From contig JAAZNS010000445.1 of NCBI GenBank assembly GCA_012798185.1, forward strand, positions 1 through 5,292: DNA of 5,292 nucleotides, written 5' to 3'. The translations under genes were made by a program, and so were the position numbers. Shown here in pieces: positions 1-5,242 of this stretch. Every line of letters begins with the position of its first letter. Within the stretch, counting starts at the first letter, position 1. This DNA comes from Chloroflexota bacterium. Lineage in GTDB: Bacteria; Chloroflexota; Anaerolineae; Anaerolineales; UBA4823. The notes under the pieces were generated by a model. The model was not told the DNA's origin, searched no databases, and was given only the letters and a program-made list of their open reading frames with translations.

Positions 1-33
1 AAAGCTGGGGAAGCCGCGCTCCCGGTTGATGAT

Positions 34-324
34 TCACCACACCACCCCCACTATCCCCGCACCCACCCACGCCCAAGCATACAAGCGCGGGTCAAGTAAT
101 CCTAACGCCATCAGCCCTTTGGCATCACCGCCAGAGAGCCAACCAAGCAGCCATAATGTTAGCGTAACCAATGCCAGCAAGAAGGCATAAGCATCGGGAT
201 TGAACAACCGCCAGCCGATTGCCCCCACCAGCACAGGCAAGGTCAGCCAGTTGGGTACTTCTCGTTTGCGCAAGTCGAACACCGCACATAAAATCGCCCA
301 CAGCTCAATCACAACTGTCAGCAA
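34..324 (-). CDS. A24-family prepilin peptidase, C-terminally cut by an in-frame TGA
   Basis: Membrane aspartyl protease domain of the type IV prepilin peptidase (A24) family, which cleaves leader peptides of pilin-like proteins at the cytoplasmic membrane. Seen: 96 mostly hydrophobic residues with about four membrane segments. The first catalytic Asp is D17 in FDLRKREVPNWLTLP (the family's D...IPN region), and the second is D67 in GGDAKG (the GxGD motif). The start is TTG (322-324), chosen because GAGGGAG lies about 6 bases upstream (332-338) and an in-frame stop (337-339) blocks any longer start. The frame ends at TGA (34-36), but the next 11 codons to the window edge read IINRERGFPSF, which looks like the basic, Phe/Pro-containing tail of this family. 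The gene may therefore be interrupted by a nonsense mutation or a base error rather than ending naturally. The product is short for the family. There is no N-terminal methyltransferase domain. Family call fairly sure; intactness doubtful. Confidence 0.8.
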   Translation of the reverse strand: MLTVVIELWAILCAVFDLRKREVPNWLTLPVLVGAIGWRLFNPDAYAFLLALVTLTLWLLGWLSGGDAKGLMALGLLDPRLYAWAWVGAGIVGVVW

Positions 325-399
325 AGAGCGGCTCCCTCAATGGCAACCTTTTTGATTGAGTATCCGAAAATTGTTAAGAGATGTATCTTTAAGTAATTT

Positions 400-470
400 T
401 TCGTGCGAACGAATGACCTTAAAATGCACAAAAATGCGTGGTTTTTGACGAGGTTTTCGTGCAGCACGAA
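400..470. promoter_or_regulatory. Pair of related palindromes (TTCGT...ACGAA), possible operator sites
   Basis: Two inverted repeats share the same arms. Positions 400-413 read TTCGT-GCGA-ACGAA, and 456-470 read TTCGTGC-A-GCACGAA, a perfect 7+1+7 palindrome. They lie 76-146 bases upstream of the minus-strand peptidase start and 119-189 bases upstream of the small plus-strand ORF at 589, so they could serve either. The repetition of one half-site suggests a dimeric DNA-binding protein; which one is unknown, and no promoter could be fixed nearby. Confidence 0.3.
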
Positions 471-588
471 TTTTTATCGAACAAGATATTTTAAAAAGAA
501 CCAGTTTTAGCTGTTTTATTCGAAAGAGCGTAAAGACTCTGATAAGCATGATGAATTACACGAGAATTTAAATATAAAGGGAATATGA

Positions 589-753
589 ATGGGCAGAGAT
601 TACAGAGTCGTCTTTCCTTGCTTCGTGAGTGGTGCTGATGTGGTGCAGATCCAACATCACATCACGAAAACTGTGGATATAATGGATAAAATACCCCCTA
701 TATATGGGACGAAGTGGATTATTCACCACTACATGTACTGGGCGGACATTTAA
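589..753 (+). CDS. Possible small protein, 54 residues, unknown function
   Basis: Not recognised. An ATG at 589 is preceded by AAAGGGA (576-582) with a 6-base gap, a good ribosome binding site. The frame is open to TAA at 751-753. The product begins MGRDYRVVFPCF and contains GADVVQ (residues 15-20) and PPIY (36-39), then an aromatic tail (HHYMYW). No signal peptide or membrane segment is obvious. The main support is a second copy on the minus strand at 1180-1323. Aligned without gaps over 33 residues it shares about 15 identities (FP.F, GA[DE]VVQ, D, K, PPIY), and both frames are open throughout. It could be a small gene of a mobile element, a relic of a larger gene, or a chance frame inside a diverged DNA repeat. 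The start overlaps no other gene; composition is AT-rich like the surrounding DNA. Confidence 0.35.
   Translation: MGRDYRVVFPCFVSGADVVQIQHHITKTVDIMDKIPPIYGTKWIIHHYMYWADI
604..705 (+). repeat. Left copy of a diverged inverted repeat
   Basis: This stretch matches the reverse complement of 1225-1326. By hand alignment without gaps, about 70 of 99 bases agree from position 607. The longest shared patches lie around GGTGC.GA.GTGGTGCA. After PPIY the likeness resumes weakly following a 6-base length difference (ACTACATGTAC against ACTACATATAC). Confidence 0.5.
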
Positions 754-1129
754 ATCTTCAACTCTTTTGCGCCTGGTTTGATATAAGTTTAATAAATAAG
801 ACAGATGTTAAAGATGCCTTAGATTTTGCAGTTTGTACATCTTGATTAAAGCATTCAATATATGGAGATTTTATCCGTGTGTCTGTGGATGAAGTCAATG
901 TATTAATAAAAGGGGATTCTTCTGATAGTGTACAAAGGTAAATAAATTCAATCGTTTACTGGTATTATTTTCGTTTATAGTATTTGATTATAAAATAGTT
1001 TTAGGAAAATTAGGACCAATTATTGGGTGATCGGGTTGTTTTCCAGATTGTTGGTTTTGAGATATAGCGTCTGAGAATATGTATTTTCCTATTTTATATC
1101 TGACAAATTCATTATTTTCACTTAAAAAA
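754..1129. other. AT-rich stretch without a supportable gene
   Basis: No recognisable protein, RNA gene or clear terminator is seen here. A plus-strand frame runs from about 690 to 941 but is broken by TGA at 843-845 and has no start with a ribosome binding site. A minus-strand frame at 758-955 is open but has only a weak TTG start inside it. Both look like decayed or random AT-rich sequence. Given the tRNA fragment at its right edge, this is probably old chromosomal flank or debris of earlier insertions. Confidence 0.5.
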
Positions 1130-1176
1130 TGGCGCCCCCAGCGCGATTCGAACGCGCAACCGTCTGATCCGAAGTC
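1130..1176 (-). other. 3' fragment of tRNA-Arg(TCG), probable attachment site of an integrated element
   Basis: Read on the minus strand, the sequence gives a tRNA from the anticodon loop to the CCA end. The loop is CTTCGGA (anticodon TCG, Arg), followed by the 3' anticodon stem TCAGA, a five-base variable loop, a perfect T-stem GCGCG/CGCGC around TTCGAAT, the 3' acceptor strand TGGGGGC, a G discriminator and an encoded CCA. The 5' half is missing: upstream of GACTTCGG the bases no longer pair with TCAGA beyond two positions, and no D-arm or 5' acceptor strand follows. Such 3' tRNA copies are typically left at the far end of elements inserted by tyrosine recombinases into tRNA genes, with the crossover in the anticodon loop. 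In that model the element lies to the right and the intact tRNA-Arg sits at its other end, outside the window. No integrase is visible here. A simple tRNA pseudogene is the alternative. Confidence 0.75.
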
Positions 1177-1377
1177 TTAGAACGTATGATCTACACCGTA
1201 TATGTAGTCTATTGAGTCTGCAGTATATATGGGGGGTAATTTGTATATTTTGTCTATATTTTCCATGCTTTGATACCCCATTTGCACCACTTCTGCACCA
1301 ATCATGAAGGGAGGGAAGGCAACTCTACCTAGGTAAAAAAAAGATAATCGAAAATGGTTTTGGCTTCTAGATAATTA
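1177..1377 (-). pseudogene. Remnant related to the 589-753 small protein
   Basis: A minus-strand open stretch ends at TAA (1177-1179), directly against the tRNA fragment. It contains VAFPPFMIGAEVVQM and, 15 residues after VVQ, PPIY, then DYIYG. It is the second copy of the 589-753 product in the opposite orientation. No ATG, GTG or TTG with a purine-rich site opens the conserved part: the only ATG (1303-1305) falls inside the conserved block and lacks a ribosome binding site, and an upstream stop lies at 1375-1377. It is therefore probably a 5'-degraded copy. Function unknown. Confidence 0.35.
1225..1326 (-). repeat. Right copy of the diverged inverted repeat
   Basis: Partner of 604-705 in the opposite orientation (about 70 of 99 bases by hand alignment). 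The two copies face each other across the tRNA fragment and 519 bases of AT-rich DNA. They could be two copies of a small gene or the worn ends of an inserted element. Confidence 0.5.
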
Positions 1378-1401
1378 TTAATTATTTCTACTGATATTTT
1401 G

Positions 1402-1410
1402 TGATATAAT
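1402..1410 (+). promoter_or_regulatory. Extended -10 promoter of the iclR-type gene
   Basis: TGATATAAT is a perfect extended -10 (TG, one base, TATAAT at 1405-1410). The expected -35 place (about 1382-1387, TTATTT) is poor, as is usual for extended -10 promoters. Transcription would start near 1417, giving a leader of about 40 bases before the ATG at 1456. Confidence 0.6.
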
Positions 1411-1421
1411 AATCTAAAGAA

Positions 1422-1450
1422 ATGGGACAATGTCCCATATAATAGGACAT
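1422..1450 (+). promoter_or_regulatory. Operator: perfect 17-bp palindrome plus a third half-site
   Basis: ATGGGACAATGTCCCAT (1422-1438) is a perfect inverted repeat with 8-base arms and one central base. A further half-site, ATAGGACA (1442-1449), matches ATGGGACA at 7 of 8 bases and starts 20 bases after the first half-site, about two helical turns. The palindrome sits just downstream of the inferred transcription start, and the third half-site overlaps the AGGA ribosome binding site (1444-1447). IclR-family proteins bind short palindromes and often repress their own gene, so autorepression is the natural reading. No copy of TGGGACA/TGTCCCA was seen before the aminotransferase gene. Confidence 0.65.
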
Positions 1451-1455
1451 TTATT

Positions 1456-2235
1456 ATGAGTAAAAAACAAGATACCTCTCGTTCTGATGTTGTCAAAAAA
1501 GCAGGAAAAATCTTGAAGGCTTTTTCCAGGGAGCGCTCATTAATTGGTGTACGAGAATTAGCAGAAATAGTTAATTTACCAAAAAGCACTGTGCAAAGAT
1601 TATTGACTTCCTTAGCTGATGAAGGATTGATTTATCAAGATCCCGCAACGCGACGATATAGCTTAGGGGCGGGGATATTAGTTTTAGCAGGAGTCGTTTT
1701 GAGTCATATGGATTTCCGGCGCATCGCATTACCCTTTATGACCAATCTTTCAGCTAAATGGCAAGAAACGATTGACTTGGATATCTTGGAAGGGACTCAT
1801 GTAATTATTGTTGAGCAGATAGCTGGTCAATATGCATTGAGCGCGGGAAGTCCTTTAGCAAGGCGTTTACCGGCTCAAAGTACTTCAACAGGAAAAGTCC
1901 TTCTCGCATATGCGGGAGTTGAATATGTAAAAGCAAATTTTCCGGAAGAAATACCATCAACAAAACCTTCTTCGAATGTTTCGATTACTCGGGAGCAACT
2001 ACTTCGTGAATTGGAGATAGTAAGAAATGAAGGTATTGCTCGATCTAGGGAAGAAAGAGAAGAATTTGTTTATGCAATTGGTGTTCCAATTTGGGACTCG
2101 ACCGATAAAGTGATTGCAGCCTTAAGCTTATCGGGGTTTGTTGCCCGAATTGATAAAAATGAAAAGGAAATTATTAAAGATTTAAAGAAGGCATCAAGAG
2201 AAATTTCAGAACAACTTGGTTATAGATTTCATTAA
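1456..2235 (+). CDS. IclR-family transcriptional regulator
   Basis: Cytoplasmic DNA-binding regulator, 259 residues, the usual length for the family. Seen: an N-terminal winged helix-turn-helix (about residues 10-70) with GVRELAEIVNLPKSTVQRLL as the helix-turn-helix and EGLIYQDPATRRYSLG as the wing. The C-terminal effector-binding domain (about 85-255) includes STSTGKVLLA (142-151), a family signature, and SREEREEFVYAIGVPIWD. The start ATG has AGGA eight bases upstream. The gene has its own promoter and a palindromic operator, suggesting autoregulation. It precedes the aminotransferase operon on the same strand with a 167-base gap. IclR proteins commonly control a neighbouring catabolic operon in response to its substrate or an intermediate, so it probably controls the aminotransferase-dehydrogenase genes. 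Whether it activates or represses cannot be told, and the effector is unknown. Confidence 0.93.
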   Translation: MSKKQDTSRSDVVKKAGKILKAFSRERSLIGVRELAEIVNLPKSTVQRLLTSLADEGLIYQDPATRRYSLGAGILVLAGVVLSHMDFRRIALPFMTNLSAKWQETIDLDILEGTHVIIVEQIAGQYALSAGSPLARRLPAQSTSTGKVLLAYAGVEYVKANFPEEIPSTKPSSNVSITREQLLRELEIVRNEGIARSREEREEFVYAIGVPIWDSTDKVIAALSLSGFVARIDKNEKEIIKDLKKASREISEQLGYRFH

Positions 2236-2402
2236 CTATTTTTTTCTAAGAATTAGGATCTTCATTAAGGAATTATTTAAATTTAAATAATATTTTTCAA
2301 AAATTACTATTTATATGATTTTGATAACAATTATTTTATGCGGATGTTAATTTTTCAATCAATTATTAATTGATAATTTTTGAGGAGATTAAAAAAACCC
2401 TT
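2236..2402 (+). promoter_or_regulatory. Intergenic control region of the aminotransferase operon with two palindromes
   Basis: Very AT-rich gap. Positions 2272-2291 are a perfect 20-bp palindrome (ATTATTTAAATTTAAATAAT). Positions 2358-2374 (ATCAATTA-T-TAATTGAT) form an 8+1+8 palindrome, the same geometry as the operator at 1422 but a different sequence. TTGATA at 2321-2326 could be a -35; the -10 region 17-18 bases on is weak (TGTTAA), and if used would put the start next to the second palindrome, as at iclR. No terminator hairpin follows the iclR stop, so readthrough is possible. GAGGAG (2382-2387) is the only purine-rich site before the aminotransferase ATG. AT-only palindromes arise easily by chance. 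Confidence 0.35.
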
Positions 2403-3749
2403 ATGAAAGAAAAGTTTACAAATATTAAGGAAGAAAGTAAATATTATCGCGAGATGGAAAAAGAATTTGTCCTTCACTCCTGGTGTGTACAAAATCAATA
2501 TAATGGTTCTGTTGTAACAGGTGGAGAGGGGGCATATTTCTGGGATATGGAAGGAAATCGCTACCTTGATTTCAGTTCCCAGGCAATGTGCAATACCCTG
2601 GGTCATCAACATCCTAAAGTCGTCGAAGCGATTAGAAAACAAGCAGAACAACTTTGTTTTGTTCAGGGTACCTGGGCAACAATTCCACGTGCTTTGTTGG
2701 CAAAAAAGTTGACCGAAATTGCACCATCGAACTTGAAAAAGACATTTTTCACTACAGGAGGCGCTGAAGCAAATGAAAATGCTATCAAATTTGCCCGCAT
2801 GTTCACGGGGCGTCAAAAAATTATTACCCGTTATCGCTCGTATCATGGCGCTTCAGCAGGCGCAATGTCGATATCAGGCGATCCCAGGCGTTGGGCGGTA
2901 GAACCCGGCATTCCGGGAATTGTTCGCGCTCTTGATTGCTATTGTTATCGATGTCCCTTTGGATTGTCCTATCCTGCTTGCAATGTTCGCTGTGTCGAAC
3001 ATATTAAAGAATTGATCGAATTAGAAGGACCTGACAAGGTTTGTGCTGTTGAGATCGAACCAATTGTTGGTTCAAATGGATTATTGGTTCCACCGGATGA
3101 ATATCTGCCCAGGCTACGCGAGATTTGTTCACAATTCGGTACGTTGCTGATCAGCGACGAAGTGATGACCGGATTTGGGCGAACAGGGGCGTGGTTTGCC
3201 TGTCAACATTGGGATGTTCAACCCGATATCATGATTTTAGCAAAAGGATTATCGGCAGCTATGTTACCGCTTGGTGGCGTTATGATATCTAAGGAAATCA
3301 GCGATTACTTCGATGATAAATTGTTATTTGCTGGATTGACTTATTTAGGGCATCCCATGTCCTGTGCCGCAGGTGTAGCAGCTCTGGATGTTTACCATGA
3401 AGAAAATCTCATAGAAAAATCAAAATCTCTTGGTGAATATATGCTTGGGTGTCTAAAAGATATGGAAAAGCGGCATCCAAGTATCGGCGATGTACGTGGG
3501 AAAGGTTTATTTGCTTCCATCGAATTGGTAAAAAATCGTAAGACAAAAGAACCGATGGCGCCTTTCAATGGCGGCTCTCCGGTTATGACCAAAATAGGGA
3601 GTGAAGCAAAAAAGCGAGGCGTGATTTTTAATATCCGTTGGAATTTCTTTATTTTTGCACCACCGCTTGTTATCAGCAAGAAAGAAATCGATCATGCTAT
3701 GAATGTCCTAGATGAGTTGCTGGTTTTAGCCGATCAGGAAGTAAATTAA
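2403..3749 (+). CDS. Class III PLP-dependent aminotransferase, taurine/omega-amino-acid type
   Basis: Moves an amino group from an amino compound, often a terminal amine, to pyruvate or 2-oxoglutarate, leaving an aldehyde or ketone. It is 448 residues, normal for class III. Seen: HSWCVQ near residue 25; FFTTGGAEANENA (115-127) for PLP phosphate binding; YHGAS (147-151), where Tyr-His stack on the cofactor; ISDEVMTGFGRTG (250-262) with the PLP-pyridine Asp D252; AKGLS with the Schiff-base lysine K281; and TYLGHP. Residues 179-197 hold a cysteine cluster (C179, C181, C184, C193, C197). As I recall, DPRR, CYRCPFG and EPIVGSNG resemble enzymes annotated as taurine:pyruvate or taurine:2-oxoglutarate aminotransferases; the true substrate is not provable. 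The start ATG 2403 is chosen because the upstream in-frame TTG (2370) has no ribosome binding site; GAGGAG is 15 bases from this ATG, longer than ideal. First structural gene of the operon, 30 bases before the next. Confidence 0.9.
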   Translation: MKEKFTNIKEESKYYREMEKEFVLHSWCVQNQYNGSVVTGGEGAYFWDMEGNRYLDFSSQAMCNTLGHQHPKVVEAIRKQAEQLCFVQGTWATIPRALLAKKLTEIAPSNLKKTFFTTGGAEANENAIKFARMFTGRQKIITRYRSYHGASAGAMSISGDPRRWAVEPGIPGIVRALDCYCYRCPFGLSYPACNVRCVEHIKELIELEGPDKVCAVEIEPIVGSNGLLVPPDEYLPRLREICSQFGTLLISDEVMTGFGRTGAWFACQHWDVQPDIMILAKGLSAAMLPLGGVMISKEISDYFDDKLLFAGLTYLGHPMSCAAGVAALDVYHEENLIEKSKSLGEYMLGCLKDMEKRHPSIGDVRGKGLFASIELVKNRKTKEPMAPFNGGSPVMTKIGSEAKKRGVIFNIRWNFFIFAPPLVISKKEIDHAMNVLDELLVLADQEVN

Positions 3750-3779
3750 AAAATAATAGATATAAAGGATTAAATTATT

Positions 3780-4169
3780 ATGGAAGAAACTGAATTGTAT
3801 GAAAAGGGATTAGCGAAACATACAGAAATATTCGGTGCTGGCGTGGAAGAGTGGCGTAAACAGTTCCGTGAAATTAACCCTGATGCAGTTGAGTATCTAA
3901 TGAAATATTGTTTTGGTGCTTATTATTGCCGCCCAGGTGTGGAATTGAAAATTCGAGAATTATGCACCGTTTCAGCGCTGGCAGTTCTGGGCCGTTGGCC
4001 GCAACTGAAAAGTCACATTTGCGGTGCTTTACGTGTGGGTGCTACCAAAACCGAAGTTACTGAGATACTTTTACAAATGCAAAACTATGCTGGATGGCCT
4101 GTGGCGCTAACCTCCCTTGAAGTGGCAAATGAAGCCTTTTTAAATTTTGATGAAGAGCAAAAATCATAG
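3780..4169 (+). CDS. Carboxymuconolactone decarboxylase (CMD)-family protein
   Basis: Small all-helical protein of the CMD/AhpD superfamily, 129 residues, the size of PcaC-type single-domain members. Seen: the core RPGVELKIRELCTVSALAVL (residues 51-70), followed by GRWPQLKSHI and GALRVGATKTEVTEILLQM, then YAGWP. This follows 4-carboxymuconolactone decarboxylases, including the conserved Glu (E60), Cys (C62) and His (H79). The AhpD-type CxxC redox pair is absent, so peroxidase activity of that type is unlikely; C81 beside H79 is an extra cysteine. AAAGGA (3764-3769) lies ten bases before the ATG. Its place between an aminotransferase and a dehydrogenase, without other protocatechuate-pathway genes, argues against true PcaC function. 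A lactone- or keto-acid-related step in the same pathway is more likely. Family call sure; reaction unknown. Confidence 0.88.
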   Translation: MEETELYEKGLAKHTEIFGAGVEEWRKQFREINPDAVEYLMKYCFGAYYCRPGVELKIRELCTVSALAVLGRWPQLKSHICGALRVGATKTEVTEILLQMQNYAGWPVALTSLEVANEAFLNFDEEQKS

Positions 4170-4186
4170 ACATTAGAGAAGTGACC

Positions 4187-5218
4187 ATGAAAGCTTTAGT
4201 AAAAACGCAAAAGGGTGTTAATTTTATTGAGTATAAAGAGATACCTGAACCCAAGCCTGGTTTTGGGGAAGTCAAAGTGAATGTGAAGGCTTGTGGAATT
4301 TGCGGTACGGATATTCACATTTGGAAGGATGAATTTCAGAATATTCCCCCAGTTGTCCTGGGACACGAATTTAGCGGTGTAATTGTTGAACTTGGTGAAG
4401 GTGTAACGGGACTTAATATTGGTCAAAAAGTTGTCTCAGAAGTCATGTACCAGGTATGCGGAAAATGTCAGAACTGTAAAACAGGTTACTATAATCTATG
4501 TCTGACCCGCAAGGGGCTGGGCTGGGCAGTAAATGGTGCGTTTGCACCATTTACGGTGGTAGAAGCTCAATATATACATCCCATGCCTGAGAACATTACG
4601 TTTGAAGAAGCAGCCCTAAGTGAACCTCTGGCGATTTCCGCTTATGCGGTTTCGGAAATCACTGGCGTGAAATCCGGTGAAATCGTGCTGGTGTCCGGAC
4701 CTGGTCCGATAGGCCTTCTGGTAATGCAGTGTGCATTGGCGGAAGGCGCTTTTGTTATTATGACCGGCACCGATGCGGATGAATGGCGGCTTAAAGTAGC
4801 TAAAGAACTTGGAGCTCATCGTATAGTCAATGTTCAACAAGAGGATCTTGGGAAAGTAATTCGAGGCTACAACGAAATAGGCGCCGATATTGTATTTGAA
4901 TGTTCTGGCGCTGCATCGGCTGTAAAAAGCGGTATTGAGGTAATCAGAAAAGGTGGCAAGTTTACTCAAGTAGGATTATTCGGCCGCACGATAGAAATCA
5001 ATATGGACCTCATCGTTACCAAGGAACTTCGCTTATCGGGTGTTTTTAGTAGCAATTGGCGTGGCTGGCACCGCGGGCTTAGACTTGTACGGCAAAACAA
5101 AATTCTCTTAAAACCGGTCATATCTCATGTACTCCCGGTATCCGAATGGGCAAAAGCATTCGAATTGATTGAGAGTAAACAATCTCTTAAGGTAGTTCTT
5201 ACTCCGGAATCGAAATGA
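4187..5218 (+). CDS. Zinc-dependent medium-chain alcohol/polyol dehydrogenase
   Basis: NAD(P)-linked dehydrogenase of the medium-chain family (sorbitol, threonine and related dehydrogenases), 343 residues, typical length. Seen: catalytic-zinc ligands C39 (ACGICGTDIH), H60 and E61 (GHEFSGVIVELGEGV), and E146 (SEPLA); the structural-zinc loop CGKCQNCKTGYYNLC with C91, C94, C97 and C105; the Rossmann nucleotide motif GPGPIG (171-176) and D196 near the end of the second strand. ATG 4187 is preferred over GTG 4181 because AGAGAAGTGA (4175-4184) is a near-perfect ribosome binding site for it, and that GTG is part of the site. The gene lies 17 bases after the CMD-family gene and is surely co-transcribed. 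A reasonable role is interconverting the carbonyl product of the aminotransferase with the matching alcohol; oxidation of an incoming alcohol ahead of transamination is equally possible. Substrate not determinable from sequence. Confidence 0.92.
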   Translation: MKALVKTQKGVNFIEYKEIPEPKPGFGEVKVNVKACGICGTDIHIWKDEFQNIPPVVLGHEFSGVIVELGEGVTGLNIGQKVVSEVMYQVCGKCQNCKTGYYNLCLTRKGLGWAVNGAFAPFTVVEAQYIHPMPENITFEEAALSEPLAISAYAVSEITGVKSGEIVLVSGPGPIGLLVMQCALAEGAFVIMTGTDADEWRLKVAKELGAHRIVNVQQEDLGKVIRGYNEIGADIVFECSGAASAVKSGIEVIRKGGKFTQVGLFGRTIEINMDLIVTKELRLSGVFSSNWRGWHRGLRLVRQNKILLKPVISHVLPVSEWAKAFELIESKQSLKVVLTPESK

Positions 5219-5227
5219 GAAGAAGCG

Positions 5228-5237
5228 AAAGGAGGTG
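5228..5237 (+). promoter_or_regulatory. Very strong ribosome binding site of a further operon gene
   Basis: AAAGGAGGTG is complementary to the 16S rRNA 3' end over nearly the whole anti-Shine-Dalgarno region and lies ten bases after the dehydrogenase stop. No ATG, GTG or TTG with an open frame sits at the ideal distance; the codon there is ATC (5243-5245). Confidence 0.6.
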
Positions 5238-5242
5238 TTCAC

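Noticed and set aside
337..549. Minus-strand 70-residue frame upstream of the prepilin peptidase gene
   Set aside because: The ATG has no ribosome binding site, the product is a very basic low-complexity peptide without a recognisable motif, and the frame runs through the TTCGT palindromes. It is probably chance in AT-rich DNA.
690..941. Plus-strand frame broken only by TGA at 843-845, suggesting a decayed or recoded gene
   Set aside because: It has no start with a ribosome binding site, no recognisable motif, and partly overlaps the 589-753 frame. TGA is a normal stop at the end of the dehydrogenase gene, so recoding is not supported.
758..955. Minus-strand open frame of about 65 codons
   Set aside because: No good start codon, serine/isoleucine-rich composition typical of the reverse of AT-rich DNA, and no homology recognised.
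631..1298. Repeated GGTGC...GTGGTGCA words as integrase arm-binding sites around the attachment core
   Set aside because: The likeness extends over about 100 bases per copy with open frames, and the left copy is some 480 bases from the core, too far for usual arm sites.
1329..1589. Minus-strand 86-residue frame over the iclR promoter and 5' end
   Set aside because: It overlaps the promoter, the operator and the start of a clear IclR gene on the other strand; its peptide looks like a shadow.
2370..2402. Upstream TTG start for the aminotransferase
   Set aside because: It lies inside the 2358-2374 palindrome with no ribosome binding site before it, and GAGGAG would fall inside the coding region. 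ATG 2403 is preferred despite a long spacing.
2355..2846. Minus-strand 163-residue frame opposite the aminotransferase
   Set aside because: Antisense to strongly conserved PLP-enzyme motifs, with Cys/Phe-rich shadow composition and no family likeness.
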